A stretch of DNA of 29,370 bases from CAZUNB01 sp964622235 (GTDB taxonomy: Bacteria; Patescibacteriota; Saccharimonadia; Saccharimonadales; JAGPDM01): the NCBI GenBank assembly GCA_964622235.1, contig CAZUNB010000011.1, positions 1 through 29,370 of the forward strand, read 5' to 3'. The first letter of the stretch is position 1; the number at the start of each line of letters is the position of its first letter. A program made the position numbers and the translations under genes. Below, piece after piece: positions 8,156 through 15,048 of this stretch. Below the pieces are notes generated by a model. It did not search any database, was not told the DNA's origin, and saw nothing but the letters and a program-made list of their open reading frames with translations.

Positions 8156-8164
8156 TGCTATAAT
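8156..8164 (+). promoter_or_regulatory. perfect extended -10 upstream of an untranslated leader
   Basis: TGC-TATAAT is a perfect extended -10. Transcription should start near 8170-8171. The next credible start codon is at 8345 or 8357, so about 175-185 nt of leader would be untranslated, in contrast to the leaderless genes around it. It diverges from the promoter at 8116-8124 with about 30 bp between the two boxes. Confidence 0.6.
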
Positions 8165-8344
8165 TAAAATGACTTATGTGGCGCTCGTGTGGAACTGAGT
8201 GTCATTTTCTTTTTTAGTTTAATTAGAAAAGTGGGCTGACACGCAGGGTGGGACCACAGGAGAGAGGTGGTGGTAAGAATATTTGTAACTTTATTATGCT
8301 AAAGCTTGCAAGAATCTAGAGAGAGCTATATTTAGCTTAAATAG
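8165..8344 (+). other. unexplained leader with hairpins and a T-box-like motif
   Basis: AAAATGAC (8166-8173) is complementary to GTCATTTT (8201-8208), which is followed by a T-run. The 5' arm largely precedes the predicted transcription start, so this hairpin may not form in RNA from that promoter. Further on, AGGGTGGGACCAC (about 8245-8257) resembles the T-box core AGGGTGGNACC, and ACCAC can pair with GTGGT around a purine-rich loop containing AGGAGAG. I cannot assign the region to a known RNA family. Confidence 0.35.
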
Positions 8345-8356
8345 ATGGAGCTAGCG

Positions 8357-8758
8357 ATGACAGACTCGGAAGTACCAGCAAGTGAAGTGCCAATCAGATT
8401 AAGATCAGTGAGGATTGAGGATTTTGACGGAGCAAGACATGCATATCGTGAGTTAAAAGGTTTAGATCGGCAGTTGCTAAGAGATAATAGAGAATTATTT
8501 CCAGAGGGGTTGTCTGTTCAAGATTTCTCGCCTGATTCAGACAGCGAAGGCAGCCTTCCGTGTGGACAAGACGAGTGCACTGCAACCAATGTGGTGCCAA
8601 ATGAGTGGGCCGAAGGTTTCGTGGACGTTGGCGTAGCCTGTAAGCTTGACGGAACTCTTCCGTACGCAGAACAGATAGAAGAGCGCACCCGATGTCTCGG
8701 AGCCGCTGCACAAGTGTTTGCTGATTATATCAATAATGCAATTACGCAAAGTACTTAA
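8357..8758 (+). CDS. acidic hypothetical protein
   Basis: I chose ATG 8357 (133 residues) because GGAG lies 6 nt upstream; ATG 8345 would add four residues and has no ribosome binding site. The protein is acidic and soluble, with the segment PCGQDECTATN and two further Cys, and a helical C-terminus (AAQVFADYINNAI). I do not recognise it and see no catalytic motif. It stands alone behind a roughly 180-nt leader and is followed by 244 nt without a gene, in which I see nothing recognisable. The call as a real gene rests on the promoter, the Shine-Dalgarno and a plausible composition. Confidence 0.5.
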   Translation: MTDSEVPASEVPIRLRSVRIEDFDGARHAYRELKGLDRQLLRDNRELFPEGLSVQDFSPDSDSEGSLPCGQDECTATNVVPNEWAEGFVDVGVACKLDGTLPYAEQIEERTRCLGAAAQVFADYINNAITQST

Positions 8759-9002
8759 TAGTCGGTTCGTATTTCTCGATATCTAGAAATTGAACCATCA
8801 TGAGGGGCGTCTTTCATTTGTCTAACCCGTAGAGTTTTAGTTACCTCATTTACCAGTATTTATTGTAAATCTTAATAACTAATTTCTGTTCATCGCTTAA
8901 AGTTTATCAATAAGAGTAGTAAGGAAAAGAGCAGCCCGAGTTGTGAATTTATTTCGCATCCGGCGCGATGAGAAAAATCGTAGGTTTGTCTCATGAGGTT
9001 TC

Positions 9003-9078
9003 TGGTGGAGATACAGGGACTCAAACCCTGGACCTCTTCGCTGCCAGCGAAGCGCTCTATCAGCTGAGCTATATCCCC
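9003..9078 (-). tRNA. tRNA-Ala(GGC)
   Basis: The reverse complement folds as a 76-nt tRNA. Acceptor GGGGATA pairs with TATCTCC and includes a G3-U70 wobble, the main identity signal of alanine tRNAs. Anticodon stem CTTCG/CGAAG encloses loop CTGGCAG (anticodon GGC). The T-arm is CAGGG-TTTGAGT-CCCTG, and CCA is encoded at 9003-9005. Confidence 0.95.
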
Positions 9079-9153
9079 TCGTCGAAGATATCTATAAACT
9101 TCATACAAAAAATGTGATTTTTCGGTTAGAAGTTCTTCGAATCTTCTCCTCTA

Positions 9154-9211
9154 CAATTCATAAACACTTCGTTAGTTTATGAATTGTTTGGCTCGAGCAA
9201 AAATGCTCGAG
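9154..9211. repeat. two adjacent perfect hairpins upstream of leuS
   Basis: The first hairpin has a perfect 12-bp stem (CAATTCATAAAC at 9154-9165 with GTTTATGAATTG at 9175-9186, 9-nt loop). The second has a perfect 8-bp stem (CTCGAGCA at 9192-9199 with TGCTCGAG at 9204-9211, loop AAAA). Neither is followed by a long T-run on either strand. They lie between tRNA-Ala and the leuS promoter, so they may insulate transcripts or bind a regulator. Function is unknown. Confidence 0.5.
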
Positions 9212-9259
9212 ATGTATATTCTACTATTAGATAGGCTGTTCGGGCAAATATGTTTGCTT

Positions 9260-9288
9260 TTGGTGTTTACTACTAGAGAAGGTATAAT
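9260..9288 (+). promoter_or_regulatory. leuS promoter, near-leaderless
   Basis: TTGGTG (9260-9265), 17-bp spacer and a perfect TATAAT (9283-9288). The leuS ATG follows after 8 nt, so the 5' UTR would be 0-2 nt. No Shine-Dalgarno is present. Confidence 0.6.
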
Positions 9289-9296
9289 TCAAAGTT

Positions 9297-11810
9297 ATGA
9301 AACGATTCAAACCATTAGACTTCGAGCAAAAATGGCAAAAGGTCTGGCAGGAGACTGATTTGTACGCTGCTGAGGATTTTTCTGAAAAGGAAAAATACGT
9401 TATGTTGACGGAGTTTCCATATCCATCAGGTGCAGGTTTGCATCTCGGTCACGTCCGTGAGTACACACTCGGCGACATCATGGCTCGGCGCAAGCGAATG
9501 CAGGGCTATAACGTGCTTTACCCGATGGGCTACGACGCTTTTGGTTTGCCAACTGAAAATTACGCGATTAAGAATAAAATCGCTCCCCAAAAAGCCACTG
9601 CTGATAATATCGCTAACTTCCGTAATCAATTTGACCGTTTAGGCTATAGCTTTGACTGGAATCGACAGGTTAATACGACCGATCCAGATTACTACAAATG
9701 GACACAGTGGTTATTCCTGCAATTCTTTAAAAACGGCTTGGCTTATCAGGACGAAGTAGCTATCAACTGGTGCCCAAAGTGTAAAACAGGCCTAGCTAAC
9801 GAAGAGGTGGTAGACGGCAAACATGAGCGTTGCGACACAATTGTCGAGAAAAAATTACTCAAGCAATGGATGATGCGAATCACTGACTATGCCGACCGAT
9901 TAATCGAAGGCTTGAAAACAGTCGATTATCCAAGCCGAATCGCCGACCAGCAGATTAATTGGATTGGCCGTAAAGAAGGAATTAATATTACTTACAAAAT
10001 AGATAATCTTGATGCTGATCAAGAAATTACTTGCTTTACAACTCGCCCCGACACTAATTTTGGTGCAACTTTCCTCGTAATTGCGCCAGAGCATCCTTTA
10101 GTCCAAAAAATGACTGATCGCGAATATGTTCCAAATGACAACGCCACTAATGCGGAAAAAATAGCGCAGTATGTTGATGAGATAAAAAATAAAAGTGATA
10201 TAGATCGACAATCCGAAGGCCGCAAGAAGACAGGTGTATTTACTGGTTTTTATGTTACTAATCCTTTGAATGGAAAGCGATTACCGATTTGGATTTCCGA
10301 TTTTGTGTTGATGGGGTTTGGAACAGGTGCGGTTGTTGGAGTGCCTGGGCATGATGAGCGCGACTTTGAATTTGCTACTAAGTTCAGTATTCCTGTGGTT
10401 AGAGTTGTGGTTGGAAAAAATGGTAAGAAAGGCGAGATAACTGATGTCTCTGATGTCCAAGAAGCTGAAGGGGTTATGGTTAATTCTGATTTTCTTGATG
10501 GTATGGAGATTATGCAAGCTAAAGAAGCAATTAAAGACCACATGGAAAAAACCGGCATGGGCAAGCGCATAGTCAGCTACAAGCTGCGCGATTGGATTTT
10601 CAGTCGGCAACATTATTGGGGTGAACCCATTCCTATTATTCACTGTGACAAATGCGGAGCCATCGCTGTACCGGACGAAGATTTGCCTGTTGAGTTACCC
10701 AAGGTAAAGAATTACGAACCGACAGATACGGGTGAAAGCCCTCTTGCGGCAATAACCGACTGGGTAAATACAACTTGTCCAAAATGTGATTCACCAGCCA
10801 AGAGAGAAACAGATACTATGCCAAACTGGGCTGGTTCGAGTTGGTATTACCTACGGTACTTCGATGCCAAAAATGATCAAGTATTTGCCGACAAAAAGAA
10901 GCTCGACTATTGGGGCTCGGTAGATCTCTACCTTGGGGGCATGGAACACACTACGCTACACCTCCTTTATAGTCGATTCTGGCATCAGTTTCTATATGAC
11001 CAAGGATTGGTGCCGACACCTGAGCCGTATCTTGCACGACGTGGTCAAGGTATCGTTTTGGCCGAAGATGGCGCGAAAATGAGCAAAAGTAAGGGTAATG
11101 TCAGTGATCCAGTCGATATAATTGATAGTGGCTACGGGGCTGATGCAACGCGTATGTCGATTGCCTTTTTATCACCATTTGATCAAACTACACCGTGGAA
11201 TCCAAATGGTGTTCCAGGAATGTATCGTTTCTTACAGCGAGTTTGGGATGTTGTACAAGATTATATTGTTGCTAAAAATGATTCACAAAAACTAAGCTCG
11301 ATAGGTAGCGAGCTGGCAGTTGAGCTAGAAAGTGAATTAAATAAATTTATTCTTGATATTGATGATGACCTCTCGAATATGCGCTTTAATACTGCTCTTG
11401 CTAAGCAGATGAAATTTAGTAATTTTGTTCGTGAGATGGTTGAAAAATTTCCATTTAATGCTTCTTCTGAACTCTGGCAGCAAGTTATCGAAGCTAGCTT
11501 GAAGCTACTTGCTCCTTATGCCCCACACATGACCGAAGAACTCTGGCAACAACTCGGCGTTGGTGAATCAATTCACGTTAGTGTCTGGCCTAAAGGTAAT
11601 CGATCAAAAATTATTGAAGGTGTTATAACTATCGTCATTCAAGTTAATGGTAAGGTCCGTGGTTCTATCGAAGTCATTGCGGGAAATGGCGAGGAAGCTA
11701 ATGTACAAGCTGCTAAAGAGAATGAAAATGTGACAAACTTCATCGGAGATAAATCAATTCGAAAAATAATCTATATTTCTGATAAATTAATAAATTTCGT
11801 TGTTGGCTAG
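9297..11810 (+). CDS. leuS: leucyl-tRNA synthetase
   Basis: The 837-residue class I synthetase charges tRNA-Leu with leucine. The HIGH motif appears as HLGH (49-52) in PYPSGAGLHLGHVREYTLGD, and KMSKS is at 594-598. The CP1 editing domain (TTRPDTNFGAT, GTGAVVGVPGHDERDFEF), the CxxC zinc-binding pairs (CPKC, CDKC), the PNWAGSSWYYLRY segment and the anticodon-binding C-terminus (APYAPHMTEELWQQLG) are all present. Length is typical for bacterial LeuS. The start is fixed by the -10 box 8 nt upstream. It appears to be transcribed alone: a new promoter for rpmF begins 24 bp after its stop. Confidence 0.98.
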   Translation: MKRFKPLDFEQKWQKVWQETDLYAAEDFSEKEKYVMLTEFPYPSGAGLHLGHVREYTLGDIMARRKRMQGYNVLYPMGYDAFGLPTENYAIKNKIAPQKATADNIANFRNQFDRLGYSFDWNRQVNTTDPDYYKWTQWLFLQFFKNGLAYQDEVAINWCPKCKTGLANEEVVDGKHERCDTIVEKKLLKQWMMRITDYADRLIEGLKTVDYPSRIADQQINWIGRKEGINITYKIDNLDADQEITCFTTRPDTNFGATFLVIAPEHPLVQKMTDREYVPNDNATNAEKIAQYVDEIKNKSDIDRQSEGRKKTGVFTGFYVTNPLNGKRLPIWISDFVLMGFGTGAVVGVPGHDERDFEFATKFSIPVVRVVVGKNGKKGEITDVSDVQEAEGVMVNSDFLDGMEIMQAKEAIKDHMEKTGMGKRIVSYKLRDWIFSRQHYWGEPIPIIHCDKCGAIAVPDEDLPVELPKVKNYEPTDTGESPLAAITDWVNTTCPKCDSPAKRETDTMPNWAGSSWYYLRYFDAKNDQVFADKKKLDYWGSVDLYLGGMEHTTLHLLYSRFWHQFLYDQGLVPTPEPYLARRGQGIVLAEDGAKMSKSKGNVSDPVDIIDSGYGADATRMSIAFLSPFDQTTPWNPNGVPGMYRFLQRVWDVVQDYIVAKNDSQKLSSIGSELAVELESELNKFILDIDDDLSNMRFNTALAKQMKFSNFVREMVEKFPFNASSELWQQVIEASLKLLAPYAPHMTEELWQQLGVGESIHVSVWPKGNRSKIIEGVITIVIQVNGKVRGSIEVIAGNGEEANVQAAKENENVTNFIGDKSIRKIIYISDKLINFVVG

Positions 11811-11834
11811 CAAGTAGCACCAACCTTATTTTGC

Positions 11835-11863
11835 TTGTAACTAGACCAGATTTAAGCTACAAT
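11835..11863 (+). promoter_or_regulatory. promoter of the rpmF-nusB-NUDIX-rnc operon
   Basis: TTGTAA (11835-11840), 17-bp spacer and TACAAT (11858-11863). Transcription should start near 11870, leaving a leader of about 36 nt with GGAAGGG at 11891-11897 in front of rpmF. Confidence 0.6.
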
Positions 11864-11905
11864 GTCTCGTGAGTTATATCAGTAGTTCAAGGAAGGGACA
11901 ACAAT

Positions 11906-12043
11906 ATGCCAGAACCAAAGAAGCAAACGTCACCTCGCCGTAGTGGCAATCGCCGAAGTCATCATCTTCGTCAGCTTGCAAAGCGTGTCAATGGTCGTTC
12001 ACCGATCAAAGTTATGCTTGGCAAACGTAAAAAAATCGTATAG
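11906..12043 (+). CDS. rpmF: ribosomal protein bL32, short form without zinc ribbon
   Basis: The reading frame encodes 45 residues beginning MPEPKKQTSPRRSGNRRSHH. The PKKxTS, the basic RRSGNRR run and HH match the N-terminal half of bL32, a structural protein of the large ribosomal subunit. The usual C-terminal half with the four-Cys (or degenerate) zinc ribbon is missing: the protein ends in a basic tail (VMLGKRKKIV) and contains no Cys. GGAAGGG lies 8 nt before the ATG and a promoter lies just upstream. The gene comes first in an operon with nusB, NUDIX and rnc. The bL32 call is by motif and could be confused with another small basic protein, but position and motif both fit. Confidence 0.75.
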   Translation: MPEPKKQTSPRRSGNRRSHHLRQLAKRVNGRSPIKVMLGKRKKIV

Positions 12044-12080
12044 TTCAATACAAAAACCTTAAAAAAATGGAGGGGTACGC

Positions 12081-12569
12081 ATGGCCAGCAATCGGCACTT
12101 AGGCAGAATCGTTGCACTACAGTGTCTGTACGAGCTCGATTTTCGCAGTGAACTCGGCGACCATGCTGATGTTGACGAACTTCTTTCACGCAATCTAGTG
12201 CAATACCAATCACAGATTGATGATAAGAAGTTTGTCAAACAAATTGTCGAGGGAGTTCAAGAGCTGAGAGACAAGCTTGATGCAATTTTAATTCCATTGG
12301 CGCCCGACTGGCCGATTGATCAGATTGCAGCAATTGATCGTTCAATCCTCAGAATCGGACTGTGGGAGTTGACCTACAGCAAGGAGGCTCCTCCAAAAGT
12401 AATTATCAACGAAGCTGTCGAGCTTGCTAAGGAATTTGGTGGTGATAACAGTTCAAAATTTATTAATGGAGTGCTCGGTACCGCCTATCGAAACATCTCT
12501 GAACCAACTGACGCTAAAACTGACAAGAAATCTGCCGAGGCTAAGCGTAAAGAAAGTGAGAAGAAATAA
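12081..12569 (+). CDS. nusB: transcription antitermination factor NusB
   Basis: The 162-residue protein is all-helical and matches NusB: an N-terminal RHLGRIVALQCLYELDF, the central IAAIDRSILRIGLWEL segment, and VIINEAVELAKEFGGDNSSKFINGVLG. NusB binds boxA RNA with S10 (NusE) and supports rRNA antitermination. A Lys/Glu-rich tail of about 25 residues follows the fold. GGAGGGG lies just upstream of the ATG. Its TAA overlaps the NUDIX start (TAATG), so the two are translationally coupled. Confidence 0.95.
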   Translation: MASNRHLGRIVALQCLYELDFRSELGDHADVDELLSRNLVQYQSQIDDKKFVKQIVEGVQELRDKLDAILIPLAPDWPIDQIAAIDRSILRIGLWELTYSKEAPPKVIINEAVELAKEFGGDNSSKFINGVLGTAYRNISEPTDAKTDKKSAEAKRKESEKK

Positions 12570-13063
12570 TGGCAAACTTTGACAACGCAAAGAAGTTTTT
12601 TAAACGACCAGCGATTCAGAAAGTTTTGCGCGAGCAAACTGCTGGTGGGGTAATATTTCGCCGTGATAAAAAAGGTGGCATTGAATTCCTAATGATTCAA
12701 GATGCCAAAGATCGTTGGACTATTCCTAAAGGTCATATCGAAGAAGGCGAGAAGCCAGACGAAACTGCCCGCCGTGAAATCAATGAAGAAACCGGCTTGA
12801 AGGAAATGACGATTCATAAATGGATAGGTAAAGTTAACTTTCGCTACCGTCGTGAGCAGAGTCTAGTGCTGATAACCATGCAGGTATTTTTAGTTGAAGC
12901 GCTTGGAAAATCAGATGAAATAAAAAAAGAAGAATGGATGAACGACATTAAATGGTTCAGTGCCAATGAAACATTGGATAAAATCGAGTACGAAGATATT
13001 GGCAAACTTTTCTTACTAGGTTTGAAAAGAATACGAAGTCAGAAGCTCGGACTGAAAAAGTAA
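12569..13063 (+). CDS. NUDIX hydrolase
   Basis: The 164-residue protein carries a complete Nudix box at residues 55-77: G, then five residues, E61, seven residues, RE, then EE-T-G-L. It starts with a TAGGVIFRR strand typical of the fold. Nudix enzymes hydrolyse nucleoside diphosphates linked to another moiety. The KGHIEEGE context resembles MutT/Ap4A-pyrophosphatase-like and RppH-like members, but the substrate is not determined here. Sitting between nusB and rnc suggests a possible link to RNA metabolism, such as 5'-end processing, which is inference only. It ends 1 nt before rnc. Confidence 0.9.
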   Translation: MANFDNAKKFFKRPAIQKVLREQTAGGVIFRRDKKGGIEFLMIQDAKDRWTIPKGHIEEGEKPDETARREINEETGLKEMTIHKWIGKVNFRYRREQSLVLITMQVFLVEALGKSDEIKKEEWMNDIKWFSANETLDKIEYEDIGKLFLLGLKRIRSQKLGLKK

Positions 13064-13064
13064 T

Positions 13065-13775
13065 ATGAGTGAGTTTGATTATGCACAATTCGCAAAATCT
13101 AAACTAGGTGTTATTTTTAATGACCAGAAACTCCTCGAAACGGCACTAACCCACCGAAGCTGGTTGAACGAACATCGAAAAAAACGAGGGTTGGAGCATA
13201 ACGAGCGTATGGAATTTTTAGGCGATGCTGTGCTTGAACTTGTGACCACGCGTTTTCTTTACTTAACACATGCTGAAGCAGAAGGGATTCTAACTAATTG
13301 GCGAAGTGCGCTGGTCAGAACCGAATCGATTGGTTTGGCAGCTGATAAACTTCAGGTTTGGGATGTGTTGCATCTCAGCCGCGGAGAAAAGAATGCTAAT
13401 TCCCGAGCCAGACTTCAAATTCTTGCCAATACGTATGAGGCACTTGTAGGTGCAGTTTATCTTGACCAAGGGTACGATGCTGCATCAGACTTTATTCATA
13501 AGAGTCTCTTAGTTACACTTGATGAAATATTAGAGACAGGTTCATGGCAAGACTCTAAGTCGCAGCTTCAAGAAGTCATTCAAGCAACTGTTGGTGTCAC
13601 GCCGTCGTATAAAGTACTAGATGAGATTGGTCCCGATCACGAGAAGATTTTTACTGTTGGCGTATTTGTCGATGGTCAACAAAAAGGGCAAGGCAAAGGT
13701 CCTAGCAAACAACTAGCGCAACAGTCTGCGGCTGAAGATGCCTTAAAGAACGCTCAAGTTAAGGCAGATAGTTGA
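13065..13775 (+). CDS. rnc: ribonuclease III
   Basis: The 236-residue protein cleaves double-stranded RNA, including rRNA precursors. The signature NERMEFLGDAV (46-56) supplies Glu50 and Asp54, and a later Glu125 lies in NTYEALVGAVYLDQG. The position of E. coli Asp114 (ILADTVEAL) is Asn122 here (ILANTYEAL), an unusual change in a metal-binding site. A C-terminal double-stranded RNA-binding domain covers about 157-232 (SKSQLQEVIQ, GQGKGPSKQLAQQSAAEDAL). The stop codon TGA is embedded in the -35 of the rpsP promoter. Confidence 0.95.
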   Translation: MSEFDYAQFAKSKLGVIFNDQKLLETALTHRSWLNEHRKKRGLEHNERMEFLGDAVLELVTTRFLYLTHAEAEGILTNWRSALVRTESIGLAADKLQVWDVLHLSRGEKNANSRARLQILANTYEALVGAVYLDQGYDAASDFIHKSLLVTLDEILETGSWQDSKSQLQEVIQATVGVTPSYKVLDEIGPDHEKIFTVGVFVDGQQKGQGKGPSKQLAQQSAAEDALKNAQVKADS

Positions 13776-13800
13776 CACCCCAAGGCTATATCTGTATTAT
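13772..13800 (+). promoter_or_regulatory. strong consensus promoter of rpsP
   Basis: TTGACA (13772-13777, perfect -35), 17-bp spacer and TATTAT (13795-13800). The -35 overlaps the rnc stop codon. This is the best sigma70-type promoter in the window, as expected for a ribosomal protein gene. The leader of about 45 nt contains AAGGAG upstream of the ATG. Confidence 0.8.
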
Positions 13801-13851
13801 TAGCACTAAATTCTTAAATAATTTGAATCAAACGAAGGAGTTAGAACAAGT

Positions 13852-14238
13852 ATGTTAACACTGAGATTACAGAGAACTGGACGAAAGAAACTGGCAATGT
13901 ATCGCTTGGTTGCCCAAGAACACGGACGCAGCCCAACCAGTGGACGCGTTGCTGCTTTTCTTGGAAATTATAATCCTCATAAAAAAGAATTTAATTTCAA
14001 CAAAGAAAAAGTCGAATTTTATCTTAAAAATGGTGCGCAGCCGTCAAATCGTGTAGCAATGTTACTCGAAAAGAACAAGGTGAAACTTCCTGAATGGGTC
14101 AAGATTCACAGAGCCCCCGAACCACCAAAGAAAGAAGAAGCTCCAGCCGATGATGTAGCTATCGAAGAGCCTACTGAAGATGACTTGGCGGATAAAGCAG
14201 AAATCGCTGAATCTGAAAAAGAAGCTACAAAAGAGTAG
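13852..14238 (+). CDS. rpsP: ribosomal protein bS16 with acidic tail
   Basis: The first 85 or so residues are canonical bS16 (MLTLRLQRTGRKKLAMYRLV, SPTSGRVAAFLGNYNPHKK, GAQPSNRVAMLLEKN). bS16 is a small-subunit protein needed for 30S assembly. A tail of about 40 residues rich in Glu, Asp, Ala and Lys follows (starting PKKEEAPADDVAIEEP), giving 128 residues against the usual 80-90. Tails on bS16 occur in several lineages. It has its own strong promoter and a clear Shine-Dalgarno, and the following khpA also carries a promoter. Confidence 0.95.
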   Translation: MLTLRLQRTGRKKLAMYRLVAQEHGRSPTSGRVAAFLGNYNPHKKEFNFNKEKVEFYLKNGAQPSNRVAMLLEKNKVKLPEWVKIHRAPEPPKKEEAPADDVAIEEPTEDDLADKAEIAESEKEATKE

Positions 14239-14261
14239 CTTTTAACTAAAAAGTGTCATGT

Positions 14262-14291
14262 TTGCGGCTCTACGCGCTTGGATGCTATAAT
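14262..14291 (+). promoter_or_regulatory. khpA promoter
   Basis: TTGCGG (14262-14267), 18-bp spacer and extended -10 TGC-TATAAT (14283-14291). The leader is about 60 nt and ends in GAGGAG in front of the GTG start. Confidence 0.6.
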
Positions 14292-14356
14292 TGATTTTGT
14301 ACATAATAACTCGCGACTGTAAAAATTCGGGACGCGACAATAATTGAGGAGAAATT

Positions 14357-14899
14357 GTGTCTACAGAAATTGATAAAGAATTTGTTGAATACATAGTAAA
14401 AGCATTAGTTGGTAATCCTGACGATGTTCAAATTGAACGAACCATCGATGAGAAGGGTGTATTGTTGATGCTTACGGTTAACCCAGAAGATCTTGGTCGC
14501 GTTATCGGTAAGCGTGGTAATACCGCTCAGAGTATTCGTACTTTGCTGCGTGCGCTAGGTACTAAGAATGACGCTCGATACAACTTGAAGATTGTCGACA
14601 ATGGCCCGGAGAAGCCTGATCGCGCTCCTAGACCACCCCGCGAAGAACATCATGACGACAGATATACTGCTGATAATAACCAGTCATTAGCCGTAGCAGA
14701 TGATTCTAGTAGCGATGATAATCGTGTATCAACGGATAGCGGCTCGCGCTGGGCTCATTTACGAAGCGATAATGACGATTCTACTAATGACGATTCTAGT
14801 TCGAATGATGATAATACTGACGATGAAGAGGTTGAAGAGGAAAGTGTTGTCGAAAAGACAAGAAAAGAACTTGCAGACCTTGATGATCTCGATATATAA
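14357..14899 (+). CDS. khpA: KhpA-type KH-domain RNA-binding protein with long Asp/Ser/Asn-rich tail
   Basis: Residues 1-82 form one KH domain (EFVEYIVKALVGNPDDV, GRVIGKRGNTAQSIRTLLRAL) with GxxG motif GKRG, typical of KhpA, which binds RNA together with KhpB/Jag and affects cell growth and ribosome assembly. The family is normally about 75-85 residues; here about 98 further residues are almost free of hydrophobic amino acids and rich in Asp, Ser and Asn, ending in a short Glu/Lys helix (EKTRKELADLDDLDI). The tail is probably disordered and strongly acidic. The start is GTG with GAGGAG upstream. It keeps the usual place between rpsP and trmD and is followed by a strong terminator. Confidence 0.9.
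   Translation: MSTEIDKEFVEYIVKALVGNPDDVQIERTIDEKGVLLMLTVNPEDLGRVIGKRGNTAQSIRTLLRALGTKNDARYNLKIVDNGPEKPDRAPRPPREEHHDDRYTADNNQSLAVADDSSSDDNRVSTDSGSRWAHLRSDNDDSTNDDSSSNDDNTDDEEVEEESVVEKTRKELADLDDLDI
14771..14798 (+). repeat. 13-bp direct repeat in the acidic tail of khpA
   Basis: AATGACGATTCTA occurs at 14771-14783 and again at 14786-14798, a 15-bp (five-codon) period encoding NDDST/NDDSS. The unit could expand or contract by slippage without shifting frame, which would explain the length of the tail. Confidence 0.75.
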
Positions 14900-14994
14900 T
14901 CATTACCAGTGCTTCAGGAAAATTTAAGTCCTAAGGCTTAAAAAATAAAAACACGTTCTTCGCTTCAAAATAAAGCGGAAAGAGGTTTATGTGT

Positions 14995-15028
14995 CACACC
15001 GACTTGGTATGAGTCGGTGTGTTTTTTT
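14995..15028 (+). terminator. intrinsic terminator after khpA
   Basis: Perfect 10-bp stem CACACCGACT (14995-15004) with AGTCGGTGTG (15012-15021), 7-nt loop, then seven T (15022-15028). It separates khpA from trmD. Confidence 0.9.
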
Positions 15029-15030
15029 GT

Positions 15031-15036
15031 TATACT
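15031..15036 (+). promoter_or_regulatory. probable -10 of trmD
   Basis: TATACT begins 3 nt after the T-run of the khpA terminator and ends 12 nt before the trmD ATG. A leader of about 6 nt with no Shine-Dalgarno is implied. The -35 would lie inside the terminator stem and is not recognisable. Confidence 0.45.
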
Positions 15037-15048
15037 TTTATACATATT

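Noticed and set aside
8245..8275. Definite T-box riboswitch
   Set aside because: The core motif is close, but there is no room for Stem I, no matching A1 helix or terminator, and the downstream gene is not related to amino acids. It is kept only as a weak lead.
8394..8749. Minus-strand open frames opposite the acidic hypothetical gene
   Set aside because: They overlap a plus-strand gene that has a promoter and Shine-Dalgarno, and have no start signals of their own.
8890..9108. 72-residue minus-strand open frame
   Set aside because: It runs through the tRNA-Ala gene, and its protein is largely translated tRNA.
15019..15048. Upstream start of trmD
   Set aside because: It begins inside the khpA terminator. 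MKIIFISIFPEM is the normal TrmD N-terminus.
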